The translations under genes and the position numbers were made by a program. A stretch of 64,000 nucleotides of DNA, taken from NCBI GenBank assembly GCA_013400115.1, contig VXBP01008921.1:124001-188000 (forward strand), given 5' to 3'. The number at the start of each line of letters is the position of its first letter. Position 1 is the first letter of the stretch. Of this stretch, positions 1 to 12,400 are shown piece after piece. The stretch is from Rhinopomastus cyanomelas (taxonomy: Eukaryota; Chordata; Aves; Bucerotiformes; Rhinopomastidae). Below the pieces are notes generated by a model. The model searched no databases and was not told the origin of the DNA. It saw only the letters and a list, made by a program, of their open reading frames with translations.

Positions 1-223
1 AATGTCTTCAGAAAGGAAAATTTACTTGTCATTTACGTCCGGCTGTCAAAGCACATTTTGCTACACTAAAAACTTTCCCAGTATTTTTCATTTTGCAATT
101 GAGGTTCCCTGTGAACTCCATAAAGTGGATGGGATGGATGAAGCATAAGAGACAATGACAAAGGGAGCAGCTGACATTTACTGCTCACATCAGATTGAGG
201 AGGAGACAGTGAAATTTGAGAGT
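1..223 (-). other. SLC39A9: SLC39A9 3' UTR (partial)
   Basis: Sequence directly downstream of the SLC39A9 stop. No AATAAA or ATTAAA is seen on the minus strand here, so the transcript end lies beyond the window. Confidence 0.7.
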
Positions 224-454
224 TTAGTGATGATGTCCAATGGACAAAACTAGAGGAATAAGGCATCCTAGTACTAGGGCTGCCACCTCCAGACGACTGA
301 GTCCTTTCCCTCCAGCTGATTCAGATTTGTGGCTATGAGCAATTCCTCCTACTTCTGGGAGGACGTGAACTGTGGCAACATAAAGAAAAGTCCCAGCAGA
401 AAACAGCATAGCGACTCCAGTGGCATTGACTTCTGAAAGGGCTTCTTTGCTGCT
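224..454 (-). CDS. SLC39A9: SLC39A9 coding exon 7 (TM7-TM8, stop)
   Basis: Residues 230-305: [10 protein letters not shown], the N239-A-T sequon, TM7 with [11 protein letters not shown], then TM8 and the C-terminus LSIGHHH followed by the stop at 224-226. Acceptor TTTCAG. The 3' UTR continues to the left edge of the window. Confidence 0.97.
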   Translation of the reverse strand, partial: SSKEALSEVNATGVAMLFSAGTFLYVATVHVLPEVGGIAHSHKSESAGGKGLSRLEVAALVLGCLIPLVLSIGHHH

Positions 455-3400
455 CTGAAACACAAAACAAACAAGCAAACAGGCAAAGGGGAAGAAATGA
501 GGATAAGCAGCAGAGGTTCTTCAATCAATAATAAAAAATGCTAAGTGTCCAGACACAGTAGGCTTTCTACCTCTTGCTTTCTCACAGTGACAATGGTTTA
601 ATGTTTTGGTCTGCATCTGGCACCCAAATGTAGCAATTGGCATTCTAAAGTTGATGTGTGGGCCAGGAAGACACCTCTCACCCCAGTAAATTATTCACTT
701 CAGACTTCCAGGAATCCTTACAGAAGAGGAAAGGCAGTCTGCAAAGAAGTCTGTCCAGCTCACAGCAACACACAAAATGTCAAAACGAGCTTAGGAAAGA
801 AAAAAAGCAGCAAAGTTCAGCTTGCAAAAGCTCTAGACTGACATAGTGGTTTGTTTTCTCTTGTTCTTTCTCTAAAGAAAGAGTTCAAATAAGGTCTCAG
901 CCTCTCAATGTCTAATCCCCTGCTGGCCAGAGCAAGAGCTACTGGATTTGAGTCTGCCAGCCAACACTCATTCAATTTTGCTTTGCCATGTGCGAGTAAA
1001 CATCCAAAACATGTCCACAATGTCATGCGACTTCATAAAGAAACGCATCTCCCGGGTCAAAGCTAAGCATCCTTTCACACGCGTGCTAGGATTAAAATCA
1101 TGCTACACACCATTACATGCTACAAAATACAAATCTACTCCTACCAGTTTCAAAAAGCCTCTTGAACAATTTCAAGCTGCAGCATGATGTTAGCTTTCTG
1201 GTACCCTCTCAGGTTACTTTTCCCAAGAGTTGAGATACATCTTCTACTCCAGAACTATACAATCTCTGTGACAGCCCTTACGCCTTAGAATCATAGAATA
1301 ATTTTGCCTGGAAGAGACCTTCAAGACTGAGCCCAGCCCTATTGTCAACACTAAACCACATCCCTCAACATAACAGCTACTCTTCTCTTAAACACCCCCA
1401 GGGATGGCGACTCAATCCCCTCCCTGGGCAAGCTGTTCCAATGCCTGACAGCCCTTTTAGTAAAGAAATTCTTGGTAACATCCAAACTGAACCTCCCCTG
1501 GTGCAGCTTAAGGCCATTTCCCCTCGTCCTATTACTGGCTACTAGAGAGAACAGACCAACCCCTGCCTCTCTACAACCTCCTTTCAGGCAGTTCTAGAGA
1601 GCAATAAGGTCTCCCCTCAATGTCCTCTTCTCCAATCACAGAATCACAGAACATTAGACATTGAAAGTGACCTCGAAAAACCATCTAGTCCAATCTCCCT
1701 GCCACAGTGGAATCACCTAGACCAAGTTGCACAGGAACAGATGACCAATGTGAGGCTCAGGGACAGCCTTGGCTGCAGTGACCATGAAGCCACTGAATTC
1801 CAGATCCTCAGGGCAACCAGGAGGAAGTTTTCTAAGCTTACAACCCTGGGCTTTAGGCATGTAGACTCTGATCGCTTCAGGGATCTGCTGGCCCTGGGAT
1901 GAAGCCCTTGAGGGAAAAGGGCCCAGGACAGCTGGTTAGTATTCAAGGATCACCTCCTCTCTGTCCAGGAGCAATGTATACCAACAAAGAGGAAAGCAGG
2001 GAAGAATGCTAGGAGGCTGCCTGGCTGAGCAAGGAGCTCCTGGACACGATGTCACACAAAAAGAAACTCTACCAGGAGTGGAAGGGAGGACAGCTAGAGT
2101 GGGGGGTGTGTAAGGAAGCTGCCTGATCAGCTAGAGATCTGGTTAGGAAAGCCAAGGCACAGTTTGGATTGGACCTGGCCAGGGAGGTCAAAGGGAACAC
2201 CAAGGATTTCTACAGGGATATGAATGGTAAGAAGAAGACTAGGGAAGGTGTGGGCCCCCTCAGAAAGGAAACAGGTGAGGTGGTCACAGGTGACATGGAA
2301 AAGGCTGAGGTTCTCAGTGACTTCTTTACCTCAGTCTTCACTGCAAAGGCCTCCAGCCACACTCCTGGAGTCNNNNNNNNNNNNNNNNNNNNNNNNNNNN
2401 NNNNNNNNNNNNNNNNNNNNNNNNNNNNNNNNNNNNNNNNNNNNNNNNNNNNNNNNNNNNNNNNNNNNNNNNNNNNNNNNNNNNNNNNNNNNNNNNNNNN
2501 NNNNNNNNNNNNNNNNNNNNNNNNNNNNNNNNNNNNNNNNNNNNNNNNNNNNNNNNNNNNNNNNNNNNNNNNNNNNNNNNNNNNNNNNNNNNNNNNNNNN
2601 NNNNNNNNNNNNNNNNNNNNNNNNNNNNNNNNNNNNNNNNNNNNNNNNNNNNNNNNNNNNNNNNNNNNNNNNNNNNNNNNNNNNNNNNNNNNNNNNNNNN
2701 NNNNNNNNNNNNNNNNNNNNNNNNNNNNNNNNNNNNNNNNNNNNNNNNNNNNNNNNNNNNNNNNNNNNNNNNNNNNNNNNNNNNNNNNNNNNNNNNNNNN
2801 NNNNNNNNNNNNNNNNNNNNNNNNNNNNNNNNNNNNNNNNNNNNNNNNNNNNNNNNNNNNNNNNNNNNNNNNNNNNNNNNNNNNNNNNNNNNNNNNNNNN
2901 TTGGGGCTGTTCAGTCTGGAGAAGAGGAGGCTCCCAGGTGACCCTATTGTGGCCTTCCAGTATCTGAAGGGGGTCTACAAAAAGACTGGGGAGGGACTTT
3001 TTAGGATGTCAGGTAGCAACAGGACTAGGGGGAATGGAGCAAAGCTGGAGATGGGTAGATTTAGACTGGATGTGAGGAGGAAGTTCTTCACCGTGAGAGT
3101 GGTGAGAGCCTGGAATGGGTTGCCCAGGAAGGGCACTTGGAGGTGTTTAAGGCCAGGCTGGATGAGGCTCTGACCAGCCTGATCTAGGGTGGGGTGTCCC
3201 TGCCCATGGCAGAGGAGTTGGAACTGGATGATCCTGTGGTCCCTTCTAACCCTGACAGACAGTATGACTTGGTCTGGGTGATCCTGCTGTGGCAGGGGAT
3301 TGGACTAGATGATCTTTCGAGGTCCCTTCCAATCCCTAATGAGTCAATGATTCTATATCCAGGTGGGTTTTAAATGTCTCCAGAGAAGGAAACGTCTCCA

Positions 3401-6400
3401 CAACCCCCCTGGGTAGCCTGTTCAATGATAAAAATGCTTCAGATGTGTCCACAATGTGAGCCCATCATTCTTTGCATCAGTGGGATAAGCCCAGCAGTAA
3501 CACAAACTGGGAAATTTCCATGATAATTTAGAGTGCATCAGTTGCAGAGGTGACAGTCACCATTACTTCCAGTTCTATAGGAGCAGCAGACTCCATTATT
3601 GCTAGATTCCCTTGTCTGAACCACACAAAAAAGCTCATTACCCTGAAAGCTGCATTCTCTAGTCATTCTGCAGACAAAGTCAATACCAGGAGAAACGTAT
3701 TATTACTACTTTATTCGCTCTGAAGTGCAAAATGCAAACCCATCTACATCCAAAAAACACTCAAACACCATTCTCCTTTCTATTTACAAACTCAGCTCTT
3801 TCGGCTGTGTCCTGTACGGCAATAGCAAGACATAACTCCCTTCTGGCAAGTAAAGGGATTAGCCCAATGCAAGTAATCTGATCTTTCCTTTTGTGCCTTG
3901 AGCTTCATGAAATCCCATGTGAGATTCATTTCAGCATAGCACCATAGTGTGTTACCAGCACAGTCCATAGCAGTTACAGTAACAGAAGTGTCATAGAAAA
4001 TGCTATGAGAAGCAGAACTATTTAATTAGGGTAGAGAGAATAAGCTCACATGCCCATCTTGTAGGCCCAGCAGAAGTCTATGCTTTAAGCAGTACAAGAG
4101 AGAAAAAGGCCATCCTAGCTGAGGATGCAACTTCTGACACAGCATGAAAGAACTGGAACACACAACACCAGTCGTGGGATGGTGGAGGAAGCTAGCAAAG
4201 ATTATTTTCTGTCTGCATATTAAAATAAAGCAAGCAGCAACGCTGAAGATTGCTCAGCTATGCGCTAGGTTGTACGTGGTGACCACACACAACTAAACTG
4301 CTCCCAGCAGGGAGTAGAAGAAAGAGAGAAATCAACCTCCTTAAAAAGCCACACAAAACTCCACAGAGGAAGTAGAGCACTGGTTCTTACAGGAAGCACA
4401 CACTATTTTTTGTGTCACGCATTTATATTCCTACTTCTACACCTATTTTATTTTTATTGGGTTTTTAATCTCTAGTCTGCTTAAACTTTCAAGCACATTG
4501 GAATTATGTTCTATGAAACACACAATAATTCTTTCCCTGAATTCCACCACTGAAGTCTATTTTGAGTATGAAAATCACACACCTACCTTGCTTAGCCCTA
4601 AGTATGTCACCATTGACATAACAGGTGCTGCTAGCGCAAAGACCAGCAAGTGTTTTCTGATTCTATTCCGTTCCAGCCCAGCGTGCATCAGGAAGGAAAC
4701 AAGGCCAAAGGCAGCTGGTGCCTGCAAAAAGCAATACAATACCTTCTAAAAATCCCCTGAAATCCAATGCAAAGTAGTATTTCAGCTTGTTACACCGACA
4801 TGCACTACACTGGAAGAAATTAATCACAAGCACATTTCAATTAACCCAGATCAACAGAATTCTGCAGCCTGTCCTACCTTAATAGCAGCAGCTAATGGAA
4901 CCTGATGTTCTGGCTAGCAGAGGACATATATTTGTGTAGTTATTATAAAGTGTTCATTCTACCTTCAGTCATTAACCCCTAGGTCTCTATAAGTAATTTT
5001 TTATCTTGACACTACTATGCATCCTTAGCTGTATGCATCCTTAGATGGACAGTTGCTTTATCAACCACAGAAAAATGCTACAATTAACACAGAGGGGAAA
5101 AATTATCCCAAGTTAGAAAACTGTCAGTCTCCCCATGAACAAAGACCTAAGATCATCACTCACATTTATTTCTCTTCCACTGGGAAGCAAACAAACACTT
5201 CATTCTTTTCCCTCTACTGGCATCCAGTTTCTTATCCATACGGCATAGCTGTCCCGCTACTCAAAGAATTAACTATGTTTTTGCTCACACAACAGCTGTC
5301 TACTCTCACTACTGAGCAATTCTTTATACACAGAATACTTCTGTTTTAAACCTAGTAAGAAACCATCAGTGAAGGAAAAAAAGAAAAAATAAAAAACAAT
5401 AAACAAAAATTAAAAAAGCAATCGGGATCAGAAGACTGGAAAAATAAGACAGCAGAAAAATACAAAATTTCTCTTTCCGTACCAAATATTTAAGAATAAA
5501 CTTTGACAGGAGAAGTTTTCCTTGTCTAAAACTAGTTTCTGGAGTGATCTAATTTGAGGAAGAACAAAATAAAGTTTCATGTGAAAATAGACATAAACTA
5601 AGCTTCTTTCTATGGTTTCTTGTGGGTTTTTGGTTGGTGGGTTGTTTTTTTGTTCAAACTAACACATCACTGCGCTAGCTTCAGAAATCGTCAGTGTGAG
5701 CTGCCACATTTCTTCACGAACTCTTCTTCTGTCTTGATTTTGTGTGAGACTTTTCCCAAGCATTACTAACAAGGTGGGCACTAAGCTGTCAGAATTCTCA
5801 TTAACTTGTACACCATTCAGACGTGGCAGCCCTTGTTTGCTGTTCTCTCATCCATCCCACCAGTGCTTTGTGGTCCTTGAAGCTGAGTTACTAACCTGTT
5901 CATTTCCACTGCAATACACATCCACATTGCATCACTAATGAACCTGAGGTTCTCTAGTAATTCTGTATGTGTCAGCAGTCTTAAAAAATAAGCAAGCTGT
6001 TTTGGATGATGACTTACCTTGTGCAACATAATCGCAACGAACACTATCAACTGGACACTAGTCTGAGAAGTAGAAGCTGCTGCACCCAATGCAACACCAT
6101 CAGCTGAAACAGAAGCAGAAATTCATGGATTAGTCCTCCACCAGTTTCAGCTTTCCCACCCCCTCAAAGCCTGACTGTACAAAACATGTTGATTTGAGAA
6201 GTCTTTGTTACTCAAAATGCCTTTAATTATATCAGCCCAACACATGATTCCCTTCTCAAATTTCAGCCTATCAGACAACCCTCAACGAGACCCCAGAATT
6301 ACAGAACAGCTTTGGTTGGAAGAGATCTTCAAGATCAAGTCCAACCTTCAACCCAGCACTGCCAGGTCACCACTAATCCACGACCCTAAGCACCAGATCC

Positions 6401-9400
6401 ACAACTCGTTTAAATACCTCTAGGATGGTGACTCCATCACTGCCCTAGGCAGCCTGTTCCAGTGTTTGGGAACCCTTTCAGTGTTGAAATTCTTCCTAAC
6501 ATCAGGCCTAAACCTCCCCAGGCATGGCTTGCAGCCATTTCCTCTGGTCCTATCACTTGCCCCCAAGGAAAAGAGGCTGTTCCCCTCCTTGCTCCAATCT
6601 CCTTTTTGGCAGCTGCAGAGAGCAATAAGGCATCCACTCAGCCCCTTTTTCCTTAAGCTAAACAACCCCAATTCCCTCAGCCGCTTCTCACAGGACTTGT
6701 GCTCCAGACCCTTCATGAGCCTCATTGCCTGCTCCAGCACTCCGGTGTCTTTCTTGTTGTTAAAGGTCCAGAAATGAACACAATGTTTGAGACACCACCT
6801 CACCAGCGCAAAGTACAGAGGGACAATCACCTCCATACTCCTACTGGCCACGCTACTTCTAATACAAGCCAGGTTGCCTTATATTCCCCAAGACCATAAA
6901 GACCAACCTGAGAATCTATTCAGTACTGACACATTCTGACAAATGAGAACCAGGTAACAAGTTCAGTTATTTTATCTTTCTGTATAAGTGACTTCCCATC
7001 TAAATTCAAAAGTCTGCTTCAGATTCTAAGCTTTGAAAGAATTATCACTATTATCCTTTCAATAAATTTTCAGCTACAGATACCACTGCAAATACTGGGG
7101 TTTGCCATTTAGCATGCACAGTATCATCAATCCCTAATGATTCTATGATCAAAACTATCTAAATGACATGTGGACCTGGTGTTTAAGGACAGGATTTAGT
7201 GGTGACCCGGCAGTGGTGGGTTAACAGTTGGACTTTATGACCTTCAAGGCTTCTCCAGCCAAAGAAATTACATGGTTCTGTGTTATACTACATATGTGTG
7301 TGTATTGAAACTCAGAAGGCAAAGCAGCTAGCAAAGGAGTCAAAGCTGCTGAAAGAAAGTATCACATGACTTTTCAAACAGAAAAAAATAAAAGGAGTGA
7401 AAATACTGTCCTCACAATTCCATGGAACATTCTGAGCACTGTAGTATATTTTCTCAGTACATTTTGGGGAAGACTGTTAGTTTCCTCCACCCTACCTTTA
7501 GTCCCACCTTTACAAAAACCAAATCAATAAAACCCAAAAAAACTCCAAGTGTTTCTATCACATCTAAAGATGAATGGCACAGCAAAGGAAGCCACTGCCA
7601 AGTGCTCACAAGTACTAGATTACCTGCAGCATGGACTACTAGCCCCAGCGTTGTGGTGATTTTGGAATTGCCTGATCTTGCAGCTTCTGGATCTGAAACA
7701 GTCATGAGGAAAGTTAGGATAAAGAGAACAAACATATAAATTATGCTGGAGGATAAAGTAACTATCACTGCACATGTCTCTACCAAGTGCTTAGGCAGTT
7801 ATCTTCAAAACTACCAGCTTTCATATTTATACATTAGATTTACTATGAAACAGTCTGATACCTAACATCTTCATATCACCAACACGAGTGACAGCATCAC
7901 AGAAAATTCTTTGCAGTTTACAGCATGACTGATATTATGTTTTTCCTAACCTACAGAAACTAGATGTTGAAGTTCTGTGCTACCAATAGGAAGAAAAAGT
8001 AGTTTTGCAACTCCAGAATTGCTCCAAGAGTTGTGGTGGTATTTCATCACAGAGCCTGAGGTAGCCACTTTCCTTCCAGTGAAACCCTGGGGCAGTCTCT
8101 GTTGCACTGGCTCTCTGGCAATTCCCAGTAAGCATTAAGTTCTACTTGTCACGGCAGCAGCTGCAAAGATTTCTCTCCATTGTCATATAGCAAAGGAGAA
8201 AAGCAGCCAGTGCTGCCCCAAGATCCAGTGCTCTGACAGTTGTCTAACGTTTGCAGGTTATAAAGCACAACACAGAAACGCAATCAGTGCTGAACCTGTT
8301 ACAAAGGATCACTGCAGTGAACAGGGCAGCCAAGACCTACACAATAGAGAAACTTCCCATTATTCCACTACAAACAGTTCCTAGAATCATAGAATCATTA
8401 GGGATTGGAAGGGACCCCAAAACACCTAGCCCGATCCCCCTCCCACAGCAGGATCACTTCACTGGAGAAGTTATGGAATCAAAATCACTCAGGGTTGGAA
8501 GGGACCACCTGATCATCCACTTCCAACCCCCCCACCAGGCTGGGACACCTGACCCTACACCAGGCTGGCCAGAGCCCCATCCAGTCCAGCCTGAAACACC
8601 TCCAAGGACAGGGCTTCCACCATCTCCCTGGGCAACCCATTCCAGGCTCTCACAGTAAAGAACTTCCTCCTCACATCCACTCTAAATCTACCCACCTCCA
8701 ACTTTGCTCCATTGCCCCTAGTCCTGTCACTACCCGCCATCCTAAATAGCCCCTCCCCAGCCTTTTTCTAGGCCCCCATCAGATACTGAAAGGCCACAAT
8801 AAGGTCACNAACTTAGACATGGATCCATTGACAACCACTCTATGGGTGAGGCCACTGAGCCAGTTCCTTACCCATCTAGTGATCCACCCATCAAAAAGGC
8901 TTTGCTCAGGTCCAGGTAAATGACATCAGTCACCTGCCCCTCATCCATTAGTGTTGTGACCTGTTCACAGAAGGCCACCAGGTTTGTCAGGCAGGANAAA
9001 CTGTGCCTTGGCTTTCCTAACCAGATCTCTAGCTGTCCAGGCAGCTTCCTTACACACCCCCCACTCTCGCTGTCCTCCCTTCCATTTCTGGTAGAGTTTC
9101 CTTCTGTGTGACAGCGTGTCCAGGAGCTCCTTGCTCAGCCAGGCAGCCTCCTAGCATTCTTCCCTGCTTTCTTCTTTGTTGGTATACATTGCTCCTGGAC
9201 ACAGAGGAGATGATCCCTGACTACTAACCAGCTGTCCTGGGCCCCTCTTTCCTCAAGGGCTTCATCCCATGATACTTTGGCCAGCAGATCCCTGAAGCTA
9301 TCAAAGTCTGCACGCCCAAAGTCCAGGGATGTAAGCTTAGAAAAATTCCTTCTGGTTACCCTGAGGATCTGAAATTCAACAGCTTCATGGTCACTGCAGC

Positions 9401-12400
9401 CAAGGCTGTCCCTGAGCCTCACATTGGTCACCAGCCCTTCCCTGTTGGTGAGAACAAGGTCCAGCATAGCACCTTTTCTTGTTGGTTCCTTCACCATTTG
9501 GAGGAGGAAGTTGTCATCTATGCAATACAAGAACAGCCTGGATTGCTGGTGCCTTGCTGTGTTGTCCCTCCAGCAGATGCCAGCGTGGTTGAAATCCCCC
9601 ATGAGGACCAGGGCCTGTGACCTGGAAGTCGCTTCTATTTGCCTCTGAAGGGCCTCATCTGCTTGATTCTGCTGGTCAAGTGGCCTATAGCAGACCCCTA
9701 TGTAACATCACCCTCCCCTGTATTCCCTTTTATTTTAACCCACACACTCTTGACCAGCTCATCATCCTGCCCCACTGATTCCAGCTGGTCACTGATATAG
9801 AGGGCAACACCTCCCCAACTCCTTCCCTGCCTGTCCTTCCTAAAGAGCTTGTACCCATCTGTCCCTACATTCCAGTTGTGGGAATCATCCCACCAAGTTT
9901 CAGCAATAGCCACGATGTCACGGCATCCCAGCAGCACAGTGGCCCTTAATGCATCCTGTTTGTTGCCCAAGCTCTGCGCATTTGCACAGTTGTAGAGTTG
10001 TTATTTAATTACACTAGTGGTCAGTAGGCTGACTGCAGACACACTTAATAGCTACTTTAGTACAAGCACTGACACCAAAATGGAAAGTCCAGTCCTGTTC
10101 CCTTCATCCAGCCTGTCTCCCCACCCTCTTGTCTCTCTCGATGCCCAGACACCTACATAGTTGGCCAGTGAGTCAGATCTGAGAAGTGAGATGGCTAAAA
10201 CTTACTGCATTCTCTTTGGTCAGACTGATCTTCCAAATCAGAGGGAGCAAATTTTAGCAATCATTTGCATGAACTGCATTTGGATGACTGTGATGGAAAA
10301 CCTACATGAAACAGCTATTGAGGCACTGGAACAGGTTGCCCAGGGAGGTGGTGGCTGCCTCCTCTGTGGAAGTGTTCAAGGCCAGGTTGGATGGGCTCTG
10401 GGCAACCTGCTCTGGTGAGAGGTGCCTCTGCCTGTGGTAGGGAGTTGGAACAAGAAGATCTCTGAGGCCCTTTCAACCTAAATCGTTCTATGATTCTACC
10501 ACAGAGCTTACATCTGGTCATTTTTGCAGTCTTAAGATAACTTCCTTCTTTGCAAATCTTACCTACATGACAATTAAGTAGGAAAACCAAATGGAGATGA
10601 GACTAACCTGAAGCTTTTTGGAAAGCCAAAGAAATCCTCCCTACAGGTGGTACTATAAACCAGACAATAACTCAAGCAGCATGTCACCCTTCACACCCCC
10701 ACCATATGTGCTCAATACAGCTATTCTGTGTTAGCGAGGCAAGTTCTCAAGTTATGCTGAAGTCCAAGACAGACTTCCAGCACAAGCATTTCACTCAGGC
10801 CTGGATTTATGCTTGTAAAACACCTACAGAAACTCTGGATACAACCAGGCAAATTAAACCCCATCAGCATTCAAAAAAAAAAAGCGGCTTGCTAATTAAG
10901 ACTAATTAGCAAGTCTAATTGACCCGAATCTTTACTTACCATCTGTAGAGTGCACATGAGAGCTGCCTATCTGGTCCACCAACAGCATGAAGACAAAGCC
11001 AAGAACCAGGGACACCCCGATGTAGGCATGCAACCTGGAATGATCATGACCATACTCATGTACAACCGGGATCTCTGCTACCTTCTCAGACTCCATCACA
11101 TGCTGCATCTCACTCGCTGGGTGATGTTTTCCTGTGGCAGGCAAGCAAACAGATTAGGAGACAGGGGCCTAAATATGGCACAGCCACTTTTCACCTCCTT
11201 TGCCAAACGCATTCTTCACCCTTTCTTGGCCAATACACCGGAGTCCTTGTCTTAGGCCCTTTTCTTGAGGAAGCATGCATTTGCTTGCTTGGCCCTTACT
11301 CATACATGTTTAACACAGAAAAGCACAGTAGCATTATTACCTGAGAAGTCAGGCTACTTAGTTTAAATGCTGTGTTTTAAATACAAATGGATTGCTACAA
11401 AATACTGAATAATTCATTTTTTAACTGAAGTTGCCAGTTTAGTCAGTATTCAGAGATACTGTCAAGCAATGAAATGAATATTGACATAGTAAGAAAATAC
11501 AGGATAGGGAGATAGAATAGGTTCTGTCACTAAGACACCTAATGCAGTCTTTTGGAACATTAACTTAATATCTAAATAAAAAAATGTGTATTTAAGCAAG
11601 TTTGCATCAATACACTCTGCTTCACGGACTAGAACCGGTAAGCCCGCAGGCTGTCCTACAAACGTGAGTATCATCCTCCAGCAAAGTCCAAGCCCTAAGG
11701 CTGAGTGTTGTGTGGTTGTTTCCTTTCCCTACACAAGCTTTCATTCCATATCCACCTCTACAAACATTAGAATCTTTTGTCTTTCAGAGCTCCAAATGAC
11801 TCTAAAATCTAAGAAAGGGAAAGATGGTGTCTGGATAGGTTTTTAATTCAGTTTCCATGGCATAACATATTGGTGTACAGTTCATAATTTAAAAATAACC
11901 TAAAAAATGTCTGAAAACAGGAGCGACAAATGCCTCTACCTGCAATAACTTTTAGAAAGATGTGGAATAAAACTTTACCAGCTTCTACAGGCTGCCATTT
12001 GCCCAGCACATTTAATCTTTATCAAAAGCAAATACTCACTATACACAAAATTCATACCAATTTCAACAGAAATTACATTTGTCTCACTCCAAATTTACAG
12101 AGCCTTAAACAGAAATGAGCAGTTTTTTCCTGGCATATACATTTAACACTTCTGGTAGCCTTTGGCCTAGTGACTCACAGACAGTGGCAGAGTCACCATC
12201 CCTGGAGGTATTTAAATGATGTATGGACCTGGTGCTTAGGGACAGGATTTAGCGGTGACCTGGCAGTGCTGGGTTGAAGTCTACATTTGATCTTAAAGGT
12301 CTCTTCCAACCAAAATGATTCTGTGATTCACGCTCATGACTACAGGAAATTACTGCTTCTACAATCACTTCCAACACAGAGGGCCAACAACATCCAGAAG

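Larger units (their letters stand above)
1634..3430 (-). mobile_element. Older CR1 split by a later CR1 insertion
   Basis: The minus-strand CR1 tail at 1634-1738 stops at TTGCACAGGAAC and resumes at about 3351 as ATCCAGGTGGGTTTTAAATG, reaching AGCCTGTTC at about 3430. Across the break the two halves read as one normal CR1. A plus-strand CR1 occupies the middle. Confidence 0.75.
455..4586 (-). other. SLC39A9: SLC39A9 intron 6
   Basis: Intron between coding exons 6 and 7. It holds a nested CR1 cluster at 1286-3430 with a 528-base gap. The remaining sequence (455-1285 and 3431-4586) is AT-rich and unique by eye, with no gene recognised. Confidence 0.85.
7693..10939 (-). other. SLC39A9: SLC39A9 intron 3
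   Basis: Holds the long minus-strand CR1 chimera at 8383-9995 and a short plus-strand CR1 tail at 10316-10499. A perfect 11-bp stem-loop lies near the donor at 10888-10913. Nothing else recognised. Confidence 0.85.

Noticed and set aside
9135..9970. Endonuclease-like proteins as candidate host genes
   Set aside because: The MGDFNH and AETWW motifs belong to CR1 ORF2 and the flanks are CR1, so this is a retrotransposon fragment.
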